Assembly: GCF_002234675.1 (NCBI RefSeq)
Contig: NC_019859.2
Span: 655,376-719,375 of the forward strand
Direction: 5' to 3'
Length of the DNA: 64,000 nucleotides
Source: Oryzias latipes
Taxonomy: Eukaryota > Chordata > Actinopteri > Beloniformes > Adrianichthyidae
In this document: in pieces, positions 24,401 to 38,300 of the stretch
Position numbering within the stretch: position 1 is the stretch's first letter
Layout: each line of letters opens with the position of its first letter
Translations under genes and position numbers: made by a program
Notes under the pieces: model-generated
What the model was told of the DNA's origin: nothing
Databases searched by the model: none
What the model saw: the letters and a program-made list of their open reading frames with translations, nothing else

Positions 24401-25797
24401 AACCACACGGACCAGAACCACACGGACCAGAACCAGACGGACCAGGACCACACGGACCAGGACCACACGGACCAGAACCACACGGACCAGAATCAGACGG
24501 ACCAGGACCACACGGACCAGAACCACACGGACCAGAACCACACGGACCAGGACCACACGGACCAGGACCACACGGACCAGAACCACACGGACCAGGACCA
24601 CACGGACCAGGACCACACGGACCAGGACCACACGGACCAGGACCACACGGACCAGAACCACACGGACCAGAACCACACGGACCAGAACCACACGGACCAG
24701 AATCAGACGGACCAGGACCACACGGACCAGAACCACACGGACCAGAATCAGACGGACCAGGACAACACGGACCAGAACCACACGGACCAGAACCACACGG
24801 ACCAGGACCACACTGACCAGGACCACACGGACCAGGACCACACGGACCAGGACCACACGGACCAGAATCAGACGGACCAGGACAACACGGACCAGAACCA
24901 CACGGACCAGAACCACACGGACCAGGACCACACTGACCAGAACCACACGGACCAGAATCAGACGGACCAGGACCACACGGACCAGAATCAGACGGACCAG
25001 GACCACACTGACCAGGACCACACGGACCAGAACCACACGGACCAGAACCACACGGACCAGAATCAGACGGACCAGGACCACACGGACCAGAACCACACGG
25101 ACCAGAACCACACGGACCAGAATCAGACGGACCAGGACAACACGGACCAGAACCACACGGACCAGAACCACACGGACCAGAACCACACGGACCAGAATCA
25201 GACGGACCAGGACAACACGGACCAGAACCACACGGACCAGAACCACACGGACCAGGACCACACGGACCAGGACCACACGGACCAGGACCACACGGACCAG
25301 GACCACACGGACCAGAACCACACGGACCAGAACCACACGGACCAGAACCACACGGACCAGGACCACACTGACCAGAACCACACGGACCAGAATCAGACGG
25401 ACCAGGACCACACGGACCAGAATCAGACGGACCAGGACCACACTGACCAGGACCACACGGACCAGAACCACACGGACCAGAACCACACGGACCAGAATCA
25501 GACGGACCAGGACCACACGGACCAGAACCACACGGACCAGAACCACACGGACCAGAACCACACGGACCAGAATCAGACGGACCAGGACAACACGGACCAG
25601 AACCACACGGACCAGAACCACACGGACCAGAACCACACGGACCAGAATCAGACGGACCAGGACAACACGGACCAGAACCACACGGACCAGAACCACACGG
25701 ACCAGAACCACACGGACCAGGACCACACGGACCAGGACCACACGGACCAGGACCACACGGACCAGGACCACACGGACCAGAACCACACGGACCAGAA
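12441..25797. repeat. Giant 15-bp tandem array (satellite), about 890 units, in a kif16b intron
   Basis: The unit is ACACGGACCAGGACC. Common variants end AGAACC or AGAAAC, or read AGACGGACCAGAATC or ACACGGACCAGGACA. From 12.7 to 17.8 kb the phase shifts often (units gain or lose 1-3 bp). From 17.8 to 25.8 kb it is almost perfectly in register, with one extra G near 19218. Because the unit is 5 codons long and contains no stop, it opens frames of thousands of codons on both strands (for example 12307-22641 plus and 12410-25810 minus). These translate to 5-residue repeats and are not genes. It lies between the coiled-coil exons and the terminal exons of kif16b. Confidence 0.98.
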
Positions 25798-25904
25798 GAC
25801 CGTCTGCCACAAACGATCAGACAGGAAACACTCCAGACCTACGTGTGGGAAGCAGGGACCACAGGAACAGGGGTTACTATGGTAACAAAGTCATCAGACA
25901 CAGC

Positions 25905-26330
25905 AGCGCTCCAAAGGTTCTGCTTCAACCAGCACATGTCCAGAACCGTCTACAGTTCTCCAGAGGACGTTCTGTGGTCCAATGTCTGACATAAACGCCA
26001 CTCGCCGTGTTTGGAGGGAGAAGAATGCTGAAGAACACCAAAACCACTGTGAGGCACGGGGGTGGAAGCATCATGGTTTGGAGCTGCTTCTCTCCAAAGG
26101 AACCAGGATGACCGATCCGTATGAAGGACAGGATGAACGGATCCATGGACAGAGGGTCTTCCATCATTGGGATCCAAACATCGTCATGGCAACCGCGGAG
26201 AGGCGAGTTAAAAGCCTTTGAAGGTTCTGGAGCCTTTTAGCCAGAATCTGAATCCAACAGAGAATCTGACATGGAAGTCCCAGAACACCAGAGATCTGGA
26301 GGAGCAAAGCTGCTGATGACCTTTGACCTC
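25905..26330 (+). pseudogene. Tc1/mariner-like transposase fragment
   Basis: The DNA reads like the catalytic half of a teleost Tc1-type transposase: CGCCGTGTTTGGAGGGAGAA (RVWR), then a stretch coding a GGGSIMVWSCFS-like motif in a shifted frame, then TTAGCCAGAATCTGAATCC (the region of the SPDLNPIEN motif). Several frameshifts and internal deletions separate the blocks, and no terminal repeats are visible. It is a dead copy in a kif16b intron, starting about 100 bp after the 15-bp array ends. Confidence 0.7.
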
Positions 26331-26572
26331 TGTCACTGAGAGCAGGCTTCCATGACCTTTGACCTCCGTCTCACGGTTGACGTTATGAAGAACATCAGCA
26401 ACAGACCAAAGTCAATCTGTGACTGAAGATCCTTCTAGCTCGTCTGTCCAGCAGGACTGTCTGGTTGACTCATAACCTTCATTGGTTGTGATGATGTCAT
26501 CAGTGATGTCATTTCCACCAGGAACCCCAATCACCAGATCTTCCCAGAAGCAGCACCAGATTCTGGACTCAC

Positions 26573-28364
26573 CTCGTGCTTCAGCCTCCGAGGGTTCCGC
26601 CTCTGCAGCTCTTCATCTTTCTGAAACCCAAGAACAAATGAAGCGTCACCGAGCAGAACGCGGCTCCTTGGGAAGATGAGGGGGCGGGGCCAAACAGATG
26701 CAGGACAAACAAAACAAGGAGGAGGAGCATCCCTGGAGGAGTCATCCAGATGAAGGTCTAGAGGAGGAGAGGCTGAAGATATTGGCTTTACCTTCTGCTG
26801 TGACCTAACAGAGCTATGGAGGCCAGCCTCCTGCTCCTCCTCCTGCTCCTCCTGCAGGTCAAAAAGCTTCTTCAGCAGATGTTTGAGGACAGACCAACGT
26901 TCAGGAGGTGGAAGGAGAAGCTGCTCTTACTTTAACAGACTCGGGGGATGGGGGGTTGTCTCTGCCGCCCTTCAGGAGGTTCATCCTCCTCAGCCGTCGC
27001 TGCACCTCCTCCTCGATGTAGGCGTTGATCCTGCTTCAGAGAAACAGAAGGAGCGTTACGGACCAGGGGGCTCCTGGGGGGGCTCCTGGGGGGGCTCCAA
27101 CCTGTCGTCCGACAGCGGCAGCAGCGAGTTCAGCGTCTGCATGTGGCTGACGGGCGAGCCCCCCGTCTTCTCCTCAGGAGTCCGGCCGCGGTCGTCTCCC
27201 TCGCTGATCCTCTGTCGCAGCTTCTGGATCTCCCGCTCCAGTCTGAGGAGAAACAGAGGGAGGATGACTGCCGCCTCAGGAGGATCTTCAGCAGGAGCGT
27301 CAGCGAGTCCTGACCTCTGCTGGTCCACCCCCTCCCCCGTCCGGCTCGCTGAGCTCTCCTGTCTCTCCTCCTCCTGCTCCACCTCCTCCGGCTCCAGCGA
27401 GAAGCTGCGCCTCAGAGCCGAGTGCCTCCTCTCCAGCCGGCTCACCGCCTGCTCCAAGGCCTCCCTCTGCTGCTTCTCCCTGGATTCCAGGATCTCCTTC
27501 TCCTTCTTCCTGACCTTCTCCTCCTGCCGCGCCACGTTGGCCGTGAACTCGTAGGTCTCCTGGAGCTGCTGCAGCTGCTGGGCGCTGCTCCAGTGGAGGC
27601 TCAGACGCTCCTCCTTGTCCTCCAGCTCCTTCTCCACCTGGTACAGCGTGTTGTCCAGACCCAGAGAACTCTGGTGGTTGTCCCCGCTCTGCTGCAGCAC
27701 CTCCATGGCCCTCAGCTTCTCCTCCGCCACAGCGGGGAGGAGGCTCTCTTCCAGCTCGGCGAGCTGCCGCTCCTTGAAGTTCAGCCGCTGCTCGGCCTGC
27801 CTGAGGAGCTGCTCCTCCTGGCAGACGGTGGTGGCGTCCTGCAGACCCTTCTCCTGGAGCTCCTTCAGGCTCTGGGACAGGACCAGCAGGGTGGTGCGCT
27901 CAGCAGCCACCTCCTGCTGCAGGCGCTCCCTCTGCTGCTGGAGCCCCTCCTCCATCTGGCCCAGCTCCTTCATCTGAGCCGCCTTAAACTCCCGGTAGCG
28001 AGTCTGGGCGGACCTGGCCTCCTCGCAGGCGTCCTCCACATCTGTGCGCGCCGCCGCCTCCTTGGCTCGGAGCAAAGCTCCTCTGATGTCGGCCAGTGTG
28101 CGCTGCTCCTCCTCCAGGTGCTGAGTGTCCTCCCGGGTTAGCAGTGTGGAGGTGGCCTCCTTCTTCTCCCTCAGCTGCTCCTCAAGCTTCCCCACCAGAC
28201 TCAACTGTTCTCGCTCCTGCTCCTCCAGCCGGCGCCGCTCCGTGTCGAGGCGGAGCCTCTGCTCCTCGCGCTCCTTATTTAGCCTCTCCAGTTCTCGGTA
28301 GATCTCCCTCTGCTCTGCGGCTTCGTGCTGGCGCCTCCTCTCCTGCTCCTCCTCAGACTCGTCC
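26573..28364 (-). CDS. kif16b: Kinesin family member 16B: coiled-coil stalk exons
   Basis: Exons in transcript order: 28364-27315 (truncated by the assembly gap), 27242-27102, 27030-26931, 26851-26792 (less certain), 26620-26573. Phases join without a break. The large exon encodes about 350 residues of heptad-rich coiled coil with strings of Glu, Arg, Lys and Gln. KIF16B landmarks are SLGLDNTLYQVEKELEDKEE, the near-invariant EFTANVARQEEKVRKKEKEI and LESREKQQREALEQAVSRLE. The next exons give the INAYIEEEVQRRL motif and a short basic linker (LQRRNPRRLKHE) leading to the PX exons. The stalk mediates dimerisation and regulates motor activity. The 5' side is lost in 1000 N, and the FHA region expected before it is missing. 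Confidence 0.93.
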
Positions 28365-29364
28365 NNNNNNNNNNNNNNNNNNNNNNNNNNNNNNNNNNNN
28401 NNNNNNNNNNNNNNNNNNNNNNNNNNNNNNNNNNNNNNNNNNNNNNNNNNNNNNNNNNNNNNNNNNNNNNNNNNNNNNNNNNNNNNNNNNNNNNNNNNNN
28501 NNNNNNNNNNNNNNNNNNNNNNNNNNNNNNNNNNNNNNNNNNNNNNNNNNNNNNNNNNNNNNNNNNNNNNNNNNNNNNNNNNNNNNNNNNNNNNNNNNNN
28601 NNNNNNNNNNNNNNNNNNNNNNNNNNNNNNNNNNNNNNNNNNNNNNNNNNNNNNNNNNNNNNNNNNNNNNNNNNNNNNNNNNNNNNNNNNNNNNNNNNNN
28701 NNNNNNNNNNNNNNNNNNNNNNNNNNNNNNNNNNNNNNNNNNNNNNNNNNNNNNNNNNNNNNNNNNNNNNNNNNNNNNNNNNNNNNNNNNNNNNNNNNNN
28801 NNNNNNNNNNNNNNNNNNNNNNNNNNNNNNNNNNNNNNNNNNNNNNNNNNNNNNNNNNNNNNNNNNNNNNNNNNNNNNNNNNNNNNNNNNNNNNNNNNNN
28901 NNNNNNNNNNNNNNNNNNNNNNNNNNNNNNNNNNNNNNNNNNNNNNNNNNNNNNNNNNNNNNNNNNNNNNNNNNNNNNNNNNNNNNNNNNNNNNNNNNNN
29001 NNNNNNNNNNNNNNNNNNNNNNNNNNNNNNNNNNNNNNNNNNNNNNNNNNNNNNNNNNNNNNNNNNNNNNNNNNNNNNNNNNNNNNNNNNNNNNNNNNNN
29101 NNNNNNNNNNNNNNNNNNNNNNNNNNNNNNNNNNNNNNNNNNNNNNNNNNNNNNNNNNNNNNNNNNNNNNNNNNNNNNNNNNNNNNNNNNNNNNNNNNNN
29201 NNNNNNNNNNNNNNNNNNNNNNNNNNNNNNNNNNNNNNNNNNNNNNNNNNNNNNNNNNNNNNNNNNNNNNNNNNNNNNNNNNNNNNNNNNNNNNNNNNNN
29301 NNNNNNNNNNNNNNNNNNNNNNNNNNNNNNNNNNNNNNNNNNNNNNNNNNNNNNNNNNNNNNNN
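28365..29364. other. Assembly gap, exactly 1000 N
   Basis: A run of exactly 1000 N, so a placeholder of unknown true size. It splits a kif16b coding exon on the left from the 30-bp array on the right. The exons for the rest of the stalk and the FHA domain may lie within the true gap. Confidence 1.
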
Positions 29365-32300
29365 GACCACAGGACGCCACATCCAGACCCATCTGACCAC
29401 AGGACGCCACAATCCAGACCCATCTGACCAGAGGACGCCACAACCAGACCCATCTGACCACAGGACGCACATCCAGACCCATCTGACCACAGGACGCCAC
29501 ATCCAGACCCATCTGACCAAGAGGACGCCACATCCAGACCCATCTGACCAGAGGACGCCACATCCAGACCCATCTGACCACAGGACGCCACATCCAGACC
29601 CATCTGACCACAGGACGCCACATCCAGACCCATCTGACCACAAAAACCACAGGGACGCCACATCCCAGACCCCCCCATCTGACCCACAGGACGCCAGCAT
29701 CCAGGAACCCCATTCTGACCACAAGGACGACCACACCAGCCTCTACCCCCTCCAGACCATCTGACCACAGGACGCCACATACCCAGACCCCATTTGACCA
29801 CAGGACGCCACATCCAGACCCATCTGACCAGAGGACGCCACATCCAGACCCATCTGACCACAGGACGCCATAACCAGACCCATCTGAACAGAGGATTGCC
29901 ACAACCAGACCCATCTGACCACAGGACGCCACATCCAGACCCATCTGACCACAGGACGCCACATCCAGACCCCATCTGACCACAGGACGCCACATCCAGA
30001 CCCATCTGACCACAGGACGCCACAACCAGACCCATCTGACCACAGGACGCCATAACCAGACCCATCTGACCACAGGACGCCACATCCAGACCCATCTGAC
30101 CACAGGACGCCACATCCAGACCCATCTGACCACAGGACCGCCACATCCCCAGACCCATCTGACCAGAGGACGCCACATCCAGACCCATCTGACCAGAGGA
30201 CGCCACATCCAGACCCATCTGACCACAGGACGCCACATCCAGGACCCATCTGACCCACAAGGAACGGCCCACATCCAGACCCATCTGACCACAGGACGCC
30301 ACATCCAGACCCATCTGACCACAGGACGCCACATCCAGACCCATCTGACCACAGGACGCCACAACCAGACCCATCTGACCACAGGACGCAAACCAGACCC
30401 ATCTGACCACAGGACGCCACAACCAGACCCATCTGACCACAGGACGCCAGACCCATCTGACCACAGGACGCCAGACCCATCTGACCACAGGACGCCACAT
30501 CCAGACCCATCTGACCACAGGACGCCACATCCAGACCATCTGACACAGGACGCCACATCCAGACCCATCTGACCACAGGACGCCACATCCAGACCCATCT
30601 GACCACAGGACGCCACAACCAGACCCATCTGACCACAGGACGCCAGACCCATCTGACCACAGGACGCCACAACCAGACCCATCTGACCACAGGACGCCAG
30701 ACCCATCTGACCACAGGACGCCACATCCAGACCCATCTGACCACAGGACGCCACATCCCAGACCCAACTGACAGAGGATGCCACAACCAGACCCATCTGA
30801 CCACAGGACGCCACATCCAGACCCATCTGACCACAGGACGCCACATCCAGACCCATCTGACCACAGGACGCCACAACCAGACCCATCTGACCACAGGACG
30901 CCAGACCCATCTGACCAGAGGACGCCACAAACCAGACCCATCTGACCACAGGACGCCACATCCCAGACCCATCTGACCACAGGACGCCACATCCAGACCC
31001 ATCTGACCACAGGACGCCAGACCCATCTGACCACAGGACGCCACATCCAGACCCATCTGACCACAGGACGCCACATCCAGACCCATCTGACCAGAGGATG
31101 CCACAACCAGACCCATCTGACCACAGGACGCCACAACCAGACCCATCTGACCACAGGACGCCAGACCCATCTGACCACAGGACGCCACATCCAGACCCAT
31201 CTGACCACAGGACGCCACATCCAGACCCATCTGACCAGAGGACGCCACATCCAGACCCATCTGACCACAGGACGCCACATCCAGACCCATCTGACCACAG
31301 GACGCCACATCCAGACCCATCTGACCACAGGACGCCACATCCAGACCCATCTGACCACAGGACGCCACATCCAGACCCATCTGACCACAGGACGCCACAA
31401 CCAGACCCATCTGACCACAGGACGCCAGACCCATCTGACCACAGGACGCCACAACCAGACCCATCTGACCACAGGACGCCAGACCCATCTGACCACAGGA
31501 CGCCAGACCCATCTGACCACAGGACGCCACATCCAGACCCATCTGACCACAGGACGCCACATCCAGACCCATCTGACCACAGGACGCCACATCCAGACCC
31601 ATCTGACCACAGGACGCCACATCCAGACCCATCTGACCACAGGACGCCACATCCAGACCCATCTGACCACAGGACGCCACAACCAGACCCATCTGACCAC
31701 AGGACGCCACATCCAGACCCATCTGACCACAGGACGCCACATCCAGACCCATCTGACCAGAGGACGCCACAACCAGACCCATCTGACCACAGGACGCCAG
31801 ACCCATCTGACCAGAGGACGCCACAACCAGACCCATCTGACCACAGGACGCCACATCCAGACCCATCTGACCACAGGACGCCACATCCAGACCCATCTGA
31901 CCAGAGGACGCCACAACCAGACCCATCTGACCACAGGACGCCAGACCCATCTGACCAGAGGACGCCACAACCAGACCCATCTGACCACAGGACGCCACAT
32001 CCAGACCCATCTGAACCACAGGACGCCACATCCAGACCCATCTGACCACAGGACGCCAGACCCATCTGACCACAGGACGCCACATCCAGACCCATCTAAC
32101 CACAGGACGCCACATCCAGACCCATCTGACCACAGGACGCCACATCCAGACCCATCTGACCAGAGGATGCCACAACCAGACCCATCTGACCACAGGACGC
32201 CACAACCAGACCCATCTGACCACAGGACGCCAGACCCATCTGACCACAGGACGCCACATCCAGACCCATCTGACCACAGGACGCCACATCCAGACCCATC

Positions 32301-35300
32301 TGACCACAGGACGCCACATCCAGACCCATCTGACCACAGGACGCCACATCCAGACCCATCTGACCAGAGGATGCCACATCCAGACCCATCTGACCACAGG
32401 ACGCCACATCCAGACCCATCTGACCACAGGACGCCACATCCAGACCCATCTGACCACAGGACGCCACATCCAGACCCATTTGACCACAGGACGCCACATC
32501 CAGACCCATCTGACCAGAGGACGCCAGACCCATCTGACCAGAGGACGCCAGACCCATCTGACCACAGGACGCCACATCCAGACCCATCTGACCACAGGAC
32601 GCCACATCCAGACCCATCTGACCACAGGACGCCACAACCAGACCCATCTGACCACAGGACGCCACATCCAGACCCATCTGACCACAGGACGCCATAACCA
32701 GACCCATCTGACCACCAGGACGCCCACATCCAGACCCATCTGACCACAGGACGCCACATCCAGACCCATCTGACCACAGGACGCCACAACCAGACCCATC
32801 TGACCACAGGACGCCAGACCCATCTGACCAGAGGACGCCACAACCTGACCCATCTGACCACAGGACGCCATAACCAGACCCATCTGACCAGAGGACGCCA
32901 GACCCATCTGACCACAGGACGCCACAACCAGACCCATCTGACCACAGGACGCCATAACCAGACCCATCTGACCAGAGGACGCCACAACCAGACCCATCTG
33001 ACCACAGGACGCCAGACCCATCTGACCACAGGACGCCACATCCAGACCCATCTGACCACAGGACGCCACATCCAGACCCATCTGACCACAGGACGCCACA
33101 ACCAGACCCATCTGACCACAGGACGCCACAACCAGACCCATCTGACCACAGGACGCCAGACCCATCTGACCACAGGACGCCACATCCAGACCCATCTGAC
33201 CACAGGACGCCACATCCAGACCCATCTGACCAGAGGACGCCACATCCAGACCCATCTGACCACAGGACGCCACATCCAGACCCATCTGACCACAGGACGC
33301 CACATTCAGACCCATCTGACCACAGGACGCCACATCCAGACCCATCTGACCACAGGACGCCACATCCCAGACCCCATCTGACCACAGGACGCCACATCCA
33401 GACCCATTTGACCACAGGACGCCACATCCAGACCCATCTGACCAGAGGACGCCAGACCCATCTGACCACAGGACGCCAGACCCATCTGACCACAGGACGC
33501 CACATCCAGACCCATCTGACCACAGGACGCCACATCCAGACCCATCTGACCACAGGACGCCACAACCAGACCCATCTGACCACAGGACGCCACATCCAGA
33601 CCCATCTGACCACAGGACGCCATAACCAGACCCATCTGACCACAGGACGCCACATCCAGACCCATCTGACCACAGGACGCCACATCCAGACCCATCTGAC
33701 CACAGGACGCCACATCCAGACCCATCTGACCACAGGACGCCACAACCAGACCCATCTGACCACAGGACGCCAGACCCATCTGACCAGAGGACGCCACAAC
33801 CAGACCCATCTGACCACAGGACGCCATAACCAGACCCATCTGACCAGAGGACGCCAGACCCATCTGACCACAGGACGCCACAACCAGACCCATCTGACCA
33901 CAGGACGCCATAACCAGACCCATCTGACCAGAGGACGCCACAACCAGACCCATCTGACCACAGGACGCCACAACCAGACCCATCTGACCAGAGGACGCCA
34001 GACCCATCTGACCAGAGGACGCCACAACCAGACCCATCTGACCACAGGACGCCACATCCAGACCCATCTGACCACAGGACGCCACATCCAGACCCATCTG
34101 ACCACAGGACGCCACATCCAGACCCATCTGACCAGAGGATGCCACAACCAGACCCATCAGACCACAGGACGCCACATCCAGACCCATCTGACCACAGGAC
34201 GCCACAACCAGACCCATCTGACCACAGGACGCCACATCCAGACCAATCTGACCACAGGACGCCACATCCAGACCCATCTGACCAGAGGATGCCACAACCA
34301 GACCCATCTGACCACAGGACGCCACATCCAGACCCATCTGACCACAGGACGCCACAACCAGACCCATCTGACCACAGGACGCCAGACCCATCTGACCACA
34401 GGACGCCACAACCAGACCCATCTGACCACAGGACGCCACATCCAGACCCATCTGACCACAGGACGCCACAACCAGACCCATCTGACCACAGGACGCCAGA
34501 CCCATCTGACCACAGGACGCCACAACCAGACCCATCTGACCACAGGACGCCAGACCCATCTGACCACAGGACGCCACAACCAGACCCATCTGACCACAGG
34601 ACGCCACATCCAGACCCATCTGACCACAGGACGCCACAACCAGACCCATCTGACCACAGGACGCCAGACCCATCTGACCAGAGGATGCCACATCCAGACC
34701 CATCTGACCACAGGACGCCACATCCAGACCCATCTGACCACAGGACGCCAGACCCATCTGACCACAGGACGCCACAACCAGACCCATCTGACCACAGGAC
34801 GCCAGACCCATCTGACCACAGGACGCCACAACCAGACCCATCTGACCACAGGACGCCACATCCAGACCCATCTGACCACAGGACGCCACAACCAGACCCA
34901 TCTGACCACAGGACGCCAGACCCATCTGACCAGAGGATGCCACATCCAGACCCATCTGACCACAGGACGCCACAACCAGACCCATCTGACCACAGGACGC
35001 CACATCCAGACCCATCTGACCACAGGACGCCACAACCAGACCCATCTGACCACAGGACGCCAGACCCATCTGACCACAGGACGCCACATCCAGACCCATC
35101 TGACCACAGGACGCCACATCCAGACCCATCTGACCACAGGACGCCACATCCAGACCCACCTGACCACAGGACGCCACATCCAGACCCATCTGACCACAGG
35201 ACGCCACATCCAGACCCATCTGACCACAGGACGCCACACCAGACCCATCTGACCACAGGACGCCAGACCCATCTGACCACAGGACGCCACATCCAGACCC

Positions 35301-38300
35301 ATCTGACCACAGGACGCCACATCCAGACCCATCTGACCACAGGACGCCACATCCAGACCCATCTGACCACAGGACGCCACATCCAGACCCATCTGACCAC
35401 AGGACGCCACATCCAGACCCATCTGACCACAGGACGCCACATCCAGACCCATCTGACCACAGGACGCCACAACCAGACCCATCTGACCACAGGACGCCAG
35501 ACCCATCTGACCACAGGACGCCACAACCAGACCCATCTGACCACAGGACGCCACATCCAGACCCATCTGACCACAGGACGCCACAACCAGACCCATCTGA
35601 CCACAGGACGCCAGACCCATCTGACCACAGGACGCCACATCCAGACCCATCTGACCACAGGACGCCACATCCAGACCCATTCTGACCACAGGACGCCACA
35701 TCCAGACCCACCTGACCACAGGACGCCACATCCAGACCCATCTGACCACAGGACGCCACATCCAGACCCATCTGACCACAGGACGCCACAACCAGACCCA
35801 TCTGACCACAGGACGCCAGACCCATCTGACCACAGGACGCCACATCCAGACCCATCTGACCACAGGACGCCACATCCAGACCCATCTGACCACAGGACGC
35901 CACATCCAGACCCATCTGACCACAGGACGCCACATCCAGACCCATCTGACCACAGGACGCCACATCCAGACCCACCTGACCACAGGACGCCACATCCAGA
36001 CCCATCTGACCACAGGACGCCACATCCAGACCCATCTGACCACAGGACGCCACAACCAGACCCATCTGACCACAGGACGCCAGACCCATCTGACCACAGG
36101 ACGCCACATCCAGACCCATCTGACCACAGGACGCCACATCCAGACCCATCTGACCACAGGACGCCACATCCAGACCCATCTGACCACAGGACGCCACATC
36201 CAGACCCATCTGACCACAGGACGCCACATCCAGACCCACCTGACCACAGGACGCCACATCCAGACCCATCTGACCACAGGACGCCACATCCAGACCCATC
36301 TGACCACAGGACGCCACATCCAGACCCATCTGACCACAGGACGCCAGACCCATCTGACCACAGGACGCCACATCCAGACCCATCTGACCACAGGACGCCA
36401 CATCCAGACCCATCTGACCACAGGACGCCACATCCAGACCCATCTGACCACAGGACGCCACATCCAGACCCATCTGACCACAGGACGCCACATCCAGACC
36501 CATCTGACCACAGGACGCCACATCCAGACCCATCTGACCACAGGACGCCACATCCAGACCCATCTGACCACAGGACGCCACAACCAGACCCATCTGACCA
36601 CAGGACGCCAGACCCATCTGACCACAGGACGCCACAACCAGACCCATCTGACCACAGGACGCCACATCCAGACCCATCTGACCACAGGACGCCACAACCA
36701 GACCCATCTGACCACAGGACGCCAGACCCATCTGACCACAGGACGCCACATCCAGACCCATCTGACCACAGGACGCCACATCCAGACCCATCTGACCACA
36801 GGACGCCACATCCAGACCCACCTGACCACAGGACGCCACATCCAGACCCATCTGACCACAGGACGCCACATCCAGACCCATCTGACCACAGGACGCCACA
36901 ACCAGACCCATCTGACCACAGGACGCCAGACCCATCTGACCACAGGACGCCACATCCAGACCCATCTGACCACAGGACGCCACATCCAGACCCATCTGAC
37001 CAGAGGATGCCACAACCAGACCCATCTGACCACAGGACGCCACAACCAGACCCATCTGACCACAGGACGCCACAACCAGACCCATCTGACCACAGGACGC
37101 CATACCCATCTGACCAGAGGACGCCACAACCAGACCCATCTGACCACAGGACGCCAGACCCATCTGACCAGAGGATGCCACATCCAGACCCATCTGACCA
37201 CAGGACGCCACATCCAGACCCATCTGACCACAGGACGCCACATCCAGACCCATCTGACCACAGGACGCCACATCCAGACCCACCTGACCACAGGACGCCA
37301 CATCCAGACCCATCTGACCACAGGACGCCACAACCAGACCCATCTGACCACAGGACGCCAGACCCATCTGACCACAGGACGCCACAACCAGACCCATCTG
37401 ACCACAGGACGCCAGACCCATCTGACCACAGGACGCCACATCCAGACCCATCTGACCACAGGACGCCACATCCAGACCCAACTGACCAGAGGATGCCACA
37501 ACCAGACCCATCTGACCACAGGACGCCACATCCAGACCCATCTGACCACAGGACGCCACATCCAGACCCATCTGACCACAGGACGCCACAACCAGACCCA
37601 TCTTACCACAGGACGCCAGACCCATCTGACCAGAGGACGCCACAACCAGACCCATCTGACCACAGGACGCCACATCCAGACCCATCTGACCACAGGACGC
37701 CACAACCAGACCCATCTGACCACAGGACGCCACAACCAGACCCATCTGACCACAGGACGCCAGACCCATCTGACCACAGGACGCCACATCCAGACCCATC
37801 TGACCACAGGACGCCACATCCAGACCCATCTGACCACAGGACGGATCTGACCAGAGGACGCCACATCCAGACCCATCTGACCAGAGGACGCCACATCCAG
37901 ACCCATCTGACCACAGGACGCCACATCCAGACCCATCTGACCACAGGACGCCACATCCAGACCCATCTGACCACAGGACGCCACATCCAGACCCATCTGA
38001 CCACAGGACGCCACATCCAGACCCATCTGACCACAGGACGCCACAACCAGACCCATCTGACCACAGGACGCCAGACCCATCTGACCACAGGACGCCACAA
38101 CCAGACCCATCTGACCACAGGACGCCAGACCCATCTGACCACAGGACGCCAGACCCATCTGACCACAGGACGCCACATCCAGACCCATCTGACCACAGGA
38201 CGCCACATCCAGACCCATCTGACCACAGGACGCCACATCCAGACCCATCTGACCACAGGACGCCACATCCAGACCCATCTGACCACAGGACGCCACATCC

